Shown: one piece after another, positions 17,300 through 23,556 of the stretch
Numbering within the stretch: the stretch's first letter is position 1
How the letters are laid out: every line of letters begins with the position of its first letter
NCBI GenBank assembly: GCA_947484275.1
Contig: CANKOY010000041.1
Span: 1 to 36,500, forward strand
Length of the DNA: 36,500 nt
Direction: 5' to 3'
DNA from: Planctomycetota bacterium
GTDB lineage: Bacteria; Planctomycetota; UBA1135; GCA-002686595
Program-made: the position numbers and the translations under genes
The notes under the pieces: model-generated
Seen by the model: the letters and a program-made list of their open reading frames with translations, nothing else
What the model was told of the DNA's origin: nothing
Databases searched by the model: none

Positions 17300-17581
17300 T
17301 CAGTTGTATCCCTTGGGTCCTTTGGGGTGCATCGGCGGAGGCATGGGACCAGAACCTGGCATCCCGCCCATTCCACCCATTCCACCGGGGCCGCCCGGGC
17401 CCGACATGCCGCCACCTCCCTCGAGGGACCTGCGAATCTCGAAAAAACCTTCGCCAAAGTGATATGCGAGCCAGATGAAGTAGCAGTCGATGTTGTCGAC
17501 CGGGTCATCAACCTCGAAGGCGGCCTTGCACGTCAGATCGCAGGGCCGTTGGGCGTTCATGAAACAGTTCTTGCGGTTCAC
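17300..17581 (-). CDS. Small Cys-containing protein with Gly/Met/Pro-rich tail, unknown
   Basis: A 93-residue protein if it starts at the GTG at 17581, whose GTGA overlaps the stop of the MaoC gene; ATG 17560 gives 86 residues but loses the first Cys. The folded part contains CFMNAQRPCDLTCKAAF and NIDCYFIWLAYHFGEGFFEI, four Cys in a C-x7-C-x3-C...C arrangement that could bind zinc or an iron-sulfur cluster. The tail is composed of Gly, Met and Pro triplets (GGMGGMGGMPGSG). I do not recognise the family. Coupling to the hydratase gene suggests co-expression. A hairpin follows the stop. Confidence 0.55.
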   Translation of the reverse strand: MNRKNCFMNAQRPCDLTCKAAFEVDDPVDNIDCYFIWLAYHFGEGFFEIRRSLEGGGGMSGPGGPGGMGGMGGMPGSGPMPPPMHPKGPKGYN

Positions 17582-18072
17582 TTCGTCGATTCCTGGCCGA
17601 TAGTCCTCGGCGTCTTGGAGCGGTGCAGCAGCGTAAGCCACTCTCCGTCGATCACGGTGGCTCCGTTCTGGTTCACGACGCGCGTGCGCCAACGGACGTG
17701 GCCGCGACGCGGGCCGGGAGCGGCGTCCTTCGACACCACGCTGAGTTCGAGGCGAATGGTATCACCGGGCCTCACCGCAGACTCGAAGCGCATGCTCATC
17801 TCTGCAAGCGCCACGATCGTCCCGCGGAAGACGCCGGTGTCCCAGGCGAGTCCGCTGGCGACCGACTGGACCAAGAGACCGTGGGCGATGCGTCCGCGAA
17901 ACAACGTGGCGCGCGCGAAGCCCTCGTCGAGGTGCACCGGGTTGTGGTCGCCGGAGAGCTCAGCGAAGGCAGCGATGTCCGTGTCGCCGAGTTGGCGTTC
18001 CGCAGACACGAAACAGTCGCCAGGGGAGAGTTCGTCGAAGTTCTTGCCGTGGTCCAGCTCTGTACTGCCCAT
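17578..18072 (-). CDS. MaoC-like (R)-enoyl-CoA hydratase
   Basis: From ATG 18072 a 164-residue single hot-dog domain. The signature hydratase-2 motif is visible: SGDHNPVHLDEGFARATLF with catalytic Asp42 and His47, followed by RIAHGLLVQSV. The family hydrates (R)-specific 2-enoyl-CoA (fatty-acid or PHA metabolism) or acts in related acyl-thioester steps. Upstream in-frame starts exist (to 18141) but add residues without resemblance to the family and run into an AT-rich palindrome that looks regulatory. The downstream Cys-containing gene overlaps its stop. The fab cluster is far away in this window. Confidence 0.85.
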   Translation of the reverse strand: MGSTELDHGKNFDELSPGDCFVSAERQLGDTDIAAFAELSGDHNPVHLDEGFARATLFRGRIAHGLLVQSVASGLAWDTGVFRGTIVALAEMSMRFESAVRPGDTIRLELSVVSKDAAPGPRRGHVRWRTRVVNQNGATVIDGEWLTLLHRSKTPRTIGQESTK

Positions 18073-18118
18073 GCCTGGACGGTACCCGCAAGGGGCCCAG
18101 GGCCGCTGGCTATGCAAC

Positions 18119-18132
18119 ATAATGTACATTAT
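18119..18132. promoter_or_regulatory. 14-bp perfect AT-rich palindrome upstream of MaoC gene
   Basis: ATAATGTACATTAT is a perfect palindrome and conspicuously AT-rich for this GC-rich region. It lies 47 bases upstream of the MaoC start, between the divergent MaoC and lipoprotein genes. A possible minus-strand -10 (TAGACT at 18147-18142) would place transcription start next to it, so it could be an operator, or itself supply -10 elements. The regulator is unknown. Confidence 0.4.
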
Positions 18133-18294
18133 CAGACGCACAGTCTAACGGGAGGAGGGGTGCGCCAGGAACCCGAGGGGCTCGCCCTGCGCGCGGATCT
18201 GGGGTCGCTGGCGCCTGACCGCGAACAAGCTCTTCACTCACCCCCTTTGGCGGTGGCTCAAGGGAATCCCGGACTCGGTCGACAGCCGAGCATC

Positions 18295-18906
18295 ATGAGA
18301 CTCTCACTGCTGCTGTGCCTGCTCACCGCCCTGACCTGCGCCTGCGCCGTCTCGAGCCCCGGGGCGAGTTCATCCCAGGGACTGCGCGGACAGTCTGCCT
18401 TGAACTCCCCGGATCTCGCCCTGACCTTGCCGCCCTACAGCGAGGTTCACGCGAACTGGAAGCAGCGCCTCGATCAACCCTACGTCTATGTGGACTGGGT
18501 CGGAAGCTACACGAAAATTGGTGATGCCCTGGCCAGCGCGGATCGGCTGATGCGCGACCAAGGACTGGAACCGAGCGGCCCGCCCTTTGCGCTGTACTAC
18601 GACGATCCGGGTGTCGTGCAGACCGCAGTGCTGCGCTCGCGCGCGTGCTTTCCTATGGAGCGGTCCGTGATTCCTAAGGGCGAACTGAAGTACGACGAGT
18701 TGGAGAGCACAACCGTGGTCTACGCCTTCGTAGCCGGCCCGTATCCGGAAGTGCCGCGCAGCTACCCCGGCCTGTTCCAGTACATGCGCTCGCTGTCGTG
18801 GACCGAGGACGGACCGATCCGCGAGACCTATCTCGTGGACCCGGGATCCGTCAGCGATTGGAATCAGCTGCTGACGGAAGTGCAGATTCCCGCAGCAATG
18901 CGCTGA
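18295..18906 (+). CDS. GyrI-like effector-binding-fold lipoprotein
   Basis: A 203-residue protein from ATG 18295; the open frame runs farther upstream, but only as antisense of the MaoC gene. The N-terminus is a signal peptide with Cys residues at the end (LTALTCACAV), probably a lipoprotein. The mature part resembles the GyrI-like/AraC-effector-binding fold: YVYVDWVGSYTKIGDALASA, then FALYYDDPG, VLRSRACFPM, and late GLFQYMRSLSW. Members bind small hydrophobic or cationic molecules. As an extracytoplasmic lipoprotein it may be a ligand-binding protein; the ligand is unknown. Not obviously in an operon. The long inverted repeat starts 16 bases after its stop. Confidence 0.65.
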   Translation: MRLSLLLCLLTALTCACAVSSPGASSSQGLRGQSALNSPDLALTLPPYSEVHANWKQRLDQPYVYVDWVGSYTKIGDALASADRLMRDQGLEPSGPPFALYYDDPGVVQTAVLRSRACFPMERSVIPKGELKYDELESTTVVYAFVAGPYPEVPRSYPGLFQYMRSLSWTEDGPIRETYLVDPGSVSDWNQLLTEVQIPAAMR

Positions 18907-18921
18907 GTCAACGCGTCATCG

Positions 18922-19091
18922 CTTAGAGCACGTCCTAGTACCTAGCTGACAGCTTGGGCGATGCCAGGCCGCCAGCCGCGAGGCGCGGCGACGACGCGTA
19001 TTCGCCTGCAATACTCGGAGGAGCTGCAACGTCGCGATGGCGAGCCTGGAATTGGCCTAACGGCCAGCCAGGTATTGGGACGTGCTCTTAG
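18922..19091. repeat. ~170-bp imperfect inverted repeat (MITE-like or structured RNA)
   Basis: The ends are inverted copies: AGAGCACGTCC (18925-18935) and GGACGTGCTCT (19078-19088), continuing inward with TACCT/AGGTA and CAGC-type matches for about 28 bases with roughly five mismatches. Pairing continues, less perfectly, through CCAGGC (18964-18969)/GCCTGG and CGCCA/TGGCG to a small apical hairpin GTATT...AATAC near 18998-19014. The element fills the gap between convergent genes and its right end includes the TAA stop of the minus-strand gene. It could be a miniature inverted-repeat element, a bidirectional terminator or a structured RNA. No clear flanking target duplication. Confidence 0.6.
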
Positions 19092-20785
19092 GTCAACTCG
19101 GCAAGTCGAGCAGTCTGCGGCGGGTAGACGCACACGACGCGCAACGCAGAAGCCGCCGCCGGCTGGGCACGCAGGAAGTCGCCTACTTCGAGAAACTCGG
19201 CGGCCGCATCGGCGATTTCAACGGAGCGTGATTCTCCTTGCGGATTGCGCGCAAGTCCGCCGCCCGCGTAGGTCAGCATCTCACCGCCGGGGACCATGTC
19301 GCCCCAGCGTGTGCGCAGCGCCACGTTTGCGGAGCACACGCGCGCCAGTGAGCGCTCCAAGTCAGCTCGCGTGTGCTCGAGTGCCGTGGCCAGGGCGACT
19401 CCGTGGCGCTCCTCGGACCAGCGGGAAAATTCCACCAGCGAGTGCAACCAGCGCAGCGCCTCGGCGGCGGAAGGCGCGCGCTCAGGCAACCAAAGGCATG
19501 CGAACAAGAGCAAGTCGCGCTCGCCGAGGTTCTCGAACACACCGTAGCTGCGCCCAAACTCGGAGAAATTGGCGATCGCTGCCAGGGGACGCGCCGTGGC
19601 GCTGCCGCGCTCGCGATCCATGTCCCACAGAAACTCGATCACCATGGCGCCAACGACCCCCGGAAAATCCGGCGCGGAGTCATTGTCCTCGCTTTCGTCT
19701 TGATCAAGTTCCAACTCGCGTTCGAGGCTCTCGAACAGCGCGTCGAGACCATCGCCCTGGAGGCGCCGCGCATCGAACTCCGAGAGTGCGCGCTCAACCT
19801 TGCGCGCAGGAGGCTTCGCTTTCGCCTTTGGCTCTGGCCGCGGCGCGCAAGGCTTCGCGGATGCCGGCCGCGGGTCCTCGGGCGCGGCGCACAGAAACGG
19901 CCATGCGGCTGTCAGTGCGCGCCGAGCAGTTTCAAGATCCACATGCGTGTCGAATGCTAGCCGCGCCAGGATGTCGCCCAGGCGATCTCCAGCTCCGGGT
20001 ATCACAACGGATGGATTGAAGGGTTCACTCGCGAGTTCAGCGAGCACGTCGTCGGCTTCCGAATCGTCGAGTCCACCATCGCTCAGGCAACGGCGCGCCA
20101 GGGCGATCACCGTGGCTCGGTCCAAGGTCGGCTTTTCGTTCGCACGCGCGGTCTCCGTCCCACCAGGTTGCAGCGACGCGCCAGCGAAAAACATCAGCTC
20201 CAACTCCCGCTGCGATAGACGTAGCACCGCGCGTCGGCCCTCGCGGGCGCGTGTCAAGTCAGCGCGCACGGCCTCGAGCAGCCGCGGATCCCGGAAGAAG
20301 CCGGAGGCGTGGGAAATCCGGTAGAGCGCGTCCCCCACCGGAAAGACGCGGCCCACGAGCAGGTCCTCGACCTCCAGGGTCCGACTGGCGTCCGCTTCCT
20401 CCAGCGGATACTCGCCCAGGCCAGCAAGGTCGCGCACCCAAACGCCCTCGCCCGAGCGCACTCCGGTGATTTCGAAGACACTTGCGAAGGAACCCAAGAG
20501 CGCCTCGCGCCCCTGCGTGAACTCAGAGTCTTCGATGGAGTCTGGCTCCACACCTAGGACCTGGGCCGGCACGGCTCCTAGGGCCTCGCTGCTGCGCTCC
20601 AACAGAAACCACTCCAAGTGCCGACGCTCGGCCATGGCCTTGGTGTTCGTTCCGCCCGCCGTAGCCGTGGCGCTAAGGAACTCGTCGCGGCTCGTTTCCA
20701 GTTCGCTGCGCAGGAGCGAATTGCCCCGCGCGCGCTCGAGCAACTCCGCCAGCGCCCGCTCGATGATGGTCTGGGAAAGCAACAT
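19088..20785 (-). CDS. Large protein of unknown function
   Basis: A 565-residue soluble-looking protein; ATG 20785 is chosen because the longer frame (to 20989) runs back through the cobalamin riboswitch. No signal peptide or membrane segment. The N-terminal half contains a helical RRHLEWFLLER segment and LVGRVFPVGDALYRISHASG, suggestive of a small beta domain. Then a Pro/Lys/Ala-rich linker (PRPEPKAKAKPPARK) and an acidic stretch (ELELDQDESEDNDSAPD) separate it from a helical C-terminal half. I do not recognise the family. A weak minus-strand promoter (TTGGAC 20835-20830, 16-base spacer, TAGACT 20813-20808) is possible. Its stop lies within the long inverted repeat. Confidence 0.7.
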   Translation of the reverse strand: MLLSQTIIERALAELLERARGNSLLRSELETSRDEFLSATATAGGTNTKAMAERRHLEWFLLERSSEALGAVPAQVLGVEPDSIEDSEFTQGREALLGSFASVFEITGVRSGEGVWVRDLAGLGEYPLEEADASRTLEVEDLLVGRVFPVGDALYRISHASGFFRDPRLLEAVRADLTRAREGRRAVLRLSQRELELMFFAGASLQPGGTETARANEKPTLDRATVIALARRCLSDGGLDDSEADDVLAELASEPFNPSVVIPGAGDRLGDILARLAFDTHVDLETARRALTAAWPFLCAAPEDPRPASAKPCAPRPEPKAKAKPPARKVERALSEFDARRLQGDGLDALFESLERELELDQDESEDNDSAPDFPGVVGAMVIEFLWDMDRERGSATARPLAAIANFSEFGRSYGVFENLGERDLLLFACLWLPERAPSAAEALRWLHSLVEFSRWSEERHGVALATALEHTRADLERSLARVCSANVALRTRWGDMVPGGEMLTYAGGGLARNPQGESRSVEIADAAAEFLEVGDFLRAQPAAASALRVVCVYPPQTARLAELT

Positions 20786-20848
20786 TGCGATTGGATCTTG
20801 ACCGCACAGTCTAACCGTCGCAGGCCATCGTCCAAGTGCCTGGCCCCC

Positions 20849-20877
20849 TTGACGCCGTCCCAGCCCGCGGCTACCGT
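20849..20877 (+). promoter_or_regulatory. Sigma-70-type promoter of the riboswitch transcript
   Basis: TTGACG (20849-20854) and TACCGT (20872-20877) are separated by exactly 17 bases. The predicted start, near 20884, falls right at the beginning of the cobalamin riboswitch. It overlaps the upstream region of the divergent gene starting at 20785. Confidence 0.5.
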
Positions 20878-20883
20878 CGCGGG

Positions 20884-21100
20884 CCTGTCTGTGACAATCC
20901 ATTGCCAGCACGGCTGGGGAAGCAGGTGTGAATCCTGCACGGTCCCGCCACTGTAAGCCGCTGCCGCGACTCGCAACTCGCGCGTTCATGGGCTCTCCTA
21001 GCGAGAGCCCCTACGACGCACGAGTGAAGCCACTGCTGCCCTGGGCAGCGGGAAGGCGAGAGTCTCCGGCCACAAGCGACAAGTCAGGATATCCGCCGCG
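20884..21100 (+). ncRNA. Cobalamin (B12) riboswitch
   Basis: The conserved B12 aptamer core is visible: GGAAGCAGGTGTGAATCCTGC (about 20919-20939) with the perfect P5 stem GCAGG/CCTGC, then the B12 box ACGGTCCCGCCACTGTAAGC. Peripheral hairpins follow (GGGCTCTC-CTAGC-GAGAGCCC, 20990-21010; GCTGCC...GGCAGC, 21035-21049), and the 3' conserved segment AAGTCAGGATATCC ends near 21094. Cobalamin binding normally represses the downstream gene. A further hairpin (21103-21141) could be the kissing partner. The expression platform is unclear: the start codon is ~150 bases downstream, and a T-rich stretch (21207-21215) might belong to a terminator. The only gene downstream is the secreted propeller at 21248. 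Confidence 0.93.
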
Positions 21101-21247
21101 CTGCGCCCACCTGCTGGACTCCGGAAGAGGGTTCGGTGCGCGCGCGTCCGCTCGGCTTCCATTCGCATTGCGCGAGTGACTGCTGCCTGGCTCGCTCGAC
21201 ACGAGACTTCTTTTTGGGTTCGGCTTCGACGAAAGATCGAATCCCCA

Positions 21248-22531
21248 ATGAAGCAATTCCTGTCAGTTTTCGCGTGTCTGTTCCTCAGCCTGTCGGCATC
21301 GGCCGACACACCTGCTCCCGGGTATGCGGTGAGCAGTCAGCCCAGTCCTGCGTTCGCCGCGCCGATGACGACCTTGCCCGGCGGCGACTTCGTGACCTTC
21401 GACGGTTTGAACATCGACCGTTGGACTGAACAGGGAGCCTTTGTGCAGACCCTGGGGTCGTTCGCAGTCAGCGTCTTCCCGAGCTTCGCTGTCTCCAATC
21501 CCACGGGCAGCGCCGTGATCATCGGAGAGAGCAGCAACCACGGGCTCTTCGTGGTGCCCACCAACGGCAGCGGAAAAGTGCTCTTGGCGCAGTTGACGTT
21601 CAACTACGACGCCGCGTTTTCGCCCGCGGGCGATTTGTACGTCAGCGCCGCCACGGGGAACTTCGGCCCCGGGAATGATGTCTACCGCGTTGCAATCCCC
21701 TCGGGCGCGCTGACACCGATCGCCCATGTGGCCGGCCCTTCCGGACCGATCGCTTTCGATGCGGCGGGAGCGTTGTACTACGCCACCCAGGGCAGCGGTT
21801 TCCCCGCGCCCGCGGGTTCGACTGACGTGATCGGCTGGACTGCTGCGCAGGTGGCCGCCGGCAACTTGGACAATTCCAACGCGACAGTGGTCTGCGCGGG
21901 CTTGGACGGTGGCGCGTCGCTGGCAGTGGATCCCACGACGCAAAAACTCTACGTGGCCGAGACCAGCTTTCTGCTCGGCACCAACCGCGTGCGGCGCGTG
22001 GGAAACACTCAGGCCAACTCGCCCATCGTCGTCGATGCGGGCACCCTGTCGATCTACGGACTGAAATTCATGACGGGCAACTCAGCCGCGACCTTCGCTC
22101 CCTACCAGCCCGACACCGGGGTACGGCTGACTTACGGCGCCACGGATTTCTTTAGCGCCAGCGAAAGGTCCACCCTGCGCCCCGCTCGTCCCCAGTTGTC
22201 CCTCAGTGGTCCGGGATTGACTGGAGTCGGCCCCGTGACGTTGACGGTCACGGGCGGTGTGCCGAACGGCAGCGTGTATCTCCTTAACTGCCTGCAGACT
22301 TCGCTCCTGCCTAGCGAGGTCTCGCTTCAGTTCCCCACGTTCCTGCTGCACACGACCTTCGTTCTCTCCCAAGCGCGGCGCCTGCCGTTCTACTTGCCCG
22401 CGGATGCCAGCGGAACGAGCGTGTTCCAGATTCAGAACACTGGCGGCCTGCAGGGACTGCGCGCCTACCAGTTTCTGGTGAGCGACTCCGCAGGCGTTTT
22501 CCTGGGCAGTTCCAACGTGGCCCAGTTCTAG
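21248..22531 (+). CDS. Secreted beta-propeller-like protein under B12 riboswitch control
   Basis: A 427-residue protein; ATG 21248 opens a classic signal peptide (MKQFLSVFACLFLSLSASA). The mature N-terminal ~290 residues contain repeated blade-like segments of NHL/SMP30 style: TTLPGGDFVTFDGLNI, DAAFSPAGDLYVSAAT, PIAFDAAGALYYATQ, and SLAVDPTTQKLYVAET, so a beta-propeller is likely. The last ~110 residues look like a beta-sandwich (PQLSLSGPGLTGVGPVTLTV). No lipobox, membrane segment or TonB-receptor barrel. Its leader carries a cobalamin riboswitch, so it is predicted to be made when B12 is scarce. By analogy with the BtuG propeller of Bacteroides it may bind corrinoids outside the cytoplasm. 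That role is inference. Single-gene unit ended by a strong hairpin. Confidence 0.8.
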   Translation: MKQFLSVFACLFLSLSASADTPAPGYAVSSQPSPAFAAPMTTLPGGDFVTFDGLNIDRWTEQGAFVQTLGSFAVSVFPSFAVSNPTGSAVIIGESSNHGLFVVPTNGSGKVLLAQLTFNYDAAFSPAGDLYVSAATGNFGPGNDVYRVAIPSGALTPIAHVAGPSGPIAFDAAGALYYATQGSGFPAPAGSTDVIGWTAAQVAAGNLDNSNATVVCAGLDGGASLAVDPTTQKLYVAETSFLLGTNRVRRVGNTQANSPIVVDAGTLSIYGLKFMTGNSAATFAPYQPDTGVRLTYGATDFFSASERSTLRPARPQLSLSGPGLTGVGPVTLTVTGGVPNGSVYLLNCLQTSLLPSEVSLQFPTFLLHTTFVLSQARRLPFYLPADASGTSVFQIQNTGGLQGLRAYQFLVSDSAGVFLGSSNVAQF

Positions 22532-22545
22532 AGTTTCGTTGCGAC

Positions 22546-22578
22546 GCGACGGCCCCCGCCAGCGGCGCGGGCCGTCGC
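22546..22578. terminator. Strong GC hairpin between convergent genes
   Basis: GCGACGGCCC (22546-22555) and GGGCCGTCGC (22569-22578) form a perfect 10-bp stem, with additional CGCC/GGCG pairing inside. It lies between the stop at 22531 (+) and the stop at 22586 (-), so it probably ends both transcripts, although no T-run is present. Confidence 0.6.
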
Positions 22579-22585
22579 CGTGCGC

Positions 22586-22876
22586 TCAGACGCGTTCGAC
22601 GCGTTCAAACCAGGCGCAGCGCTCGCGCAGTTTCGGGCGGATCAACATTTCCAACGTGAACGAGCTTGCCGCGCAACCCGCACAGGCACCATGCAGTTTC
22701 AAGCCCACGACGCCTCCCTGAACCCACACCAAGCGCACATCGCCGCCATCGGCCGCGAAGTTGGGACGCAGCTCGTCGAGCAAACGATCGACCTCCTGAA
22801 CGCGGATCGGATCTCCGCGGTCAGCGAGTTCGGCTGGCGCGGCCGAGCGACGGAACAGGCGCGAAAAGAGGTTCAT
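22586..22876 (-). CDS. Nfu/NifU C-terminal-domain Fe-S scaffold protein
   Basis: A 96-residue protein from ATG 22876, whose ATGA overlaps the stop of the upstream gene. It contains the NifU C-terminal domain: VDRLLDELRPNFAADGGDV followed by LHGACAGCAASSFTLE with the two cluster-binding Cys (65 and 68). Small Nfu proteins hold and deliver 4Fe-4S clusters to apo-enzymes in the cytoplasm. The longer frame upstream only reads antiframe through the neighbour. No isc/suf genes are nearby. Its partner gene is of uncertain function. Confidence 0.9.
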   Translation of the reverse strand: MNLFSRLFRRSAAPAELADRGDPIRVQEVDRLLDELRPNFAADGGDVRLVWVQGGVVGLKLHGACAGCAASSFTLEMLIRPKLRERCAWFERVERV

Positions 22877-23487
22877 TCGCTGAGCACCGAATTCAAGGGG
22901 AGAATCAAACGTGCGCCAGGGACCTCGCGGCACACGCGCGAGCCTCGCAAACGCTGTGAACTCTCGACGAGGGCGAGCTCCAGTCCCGAGCCCGGCCTGG
23001 CATCGAATTCCAATGCCATGGCATCGCCGCTCAGGGCAAACTTCCATCGGGCGCCCGGCATGTCGATCTGCGACGCATGGACGCAGCGCGCGACCACGGC
23101 GCAAATCGTCGAGCAACGATCGTCGCCGGTATCAAGCTCCGGAACTCGTGCCTGCCAGCACTCGATGCCTTCGCGCGAGAGCATTTGCTCCACGAGCCAC
23201 GACACGTACGCAAGTCCCTGGCGCTCTCGGCGCTGGAACAGGACGTCGCTGCCAAGTTCGCGAGCCAAGAGCCCGAAGAGCCAGCCCTCGCGCTCCAGTT
23301 CCCTGGCGGCGCGCGAAAGTCGGCCTGAGAGCGCCGGTGTTTTGAGCTCTCCTGTATCCAGAATTTGCCCCCGGAGCCGTGTCAACTCACGCGCAGTGCC
23401 GCCGACTTGCTCCAGGAGCACCGTGAGCGCCACGCCTGCGAACTCACGCGCCGATTCGGGAACATGGATCACCATGGAGCGGGTCAT
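22873..23487 (-). CDS. Possible degenerate histidine-kinase-like/HPt protein
   Basis: A 204-residue cytosolic protein, translationally coupled (ATGA) to the Nfu gene. The N-terminal half is helical (LTVLLEQVGGTARELTRLRG, SGRLSRAARELEREGWLFGLL). The C-terminal part, FALSGDAMALEFDARPG then GSGLELALVESSQRLRG and GARLILPL, resembles the last strands of a Bergerat ATPase domain (GxGLGLALV...GG...G.FxLxLP). No clear phospho-His motif or N-box is seen, so it could be a ChpT-like phosphotransfer protein or an inactive relative. The assignment is tentative. Why it is paired with an Fe-S carrier is unknown. Confidence 0.5.
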   Translation of the reverse strand: MTRSMVIHVPESAREFAGVALTVLLEQVGGTARELTRLRGQILDTGELKTPALSGRLSRAARELEREGWLFGLLARELGSDVLFQRRERQGLAYVSWLVEQMLSREGIECWQARVPELDTGDDRCSTICAVVARCVHASQIDMPGARWKFALSGDAMALEFDARPGSGLELALVESSQRLRGSRVCREVPGARLILPLNSVLSE

Positions 23488-23556
23488 TCTGGCCCCTGAT
23501 TGTCAGAGGGGAAGTGCGGATCCGGTCTCAGTTGAAGTTTCCGCGGGAGTCGCGCA

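Noticed and set aside
18137..18149. 13-base sequence shared with 20803-20815 upstream of two minus-strand genes
   Set aside because: A 13-base match is expected by chance in a window this size; only the TAGACT within it may matter as a -10.
17623..18294. Upstream extension of the GyrI-like lipoprotein frame
   Set aside because: It is antisense to the MaoC gene and precedes a proper signal peptide starting at 18295.
19055..19061. GCCTAAC inside the long inverted repeat, similar to an integron attC R box
   Set aside because: No partner GTTRRRY box in the right place and no integrase or cassette layout nearby.
18922..19091. 6S RNA as identity of the long hairpin
   Set aside because: Length fits, but I see no recognisable conserved 6S central-bubble sequence, and the symmetrical ends suit an inverted-repeat element as well.
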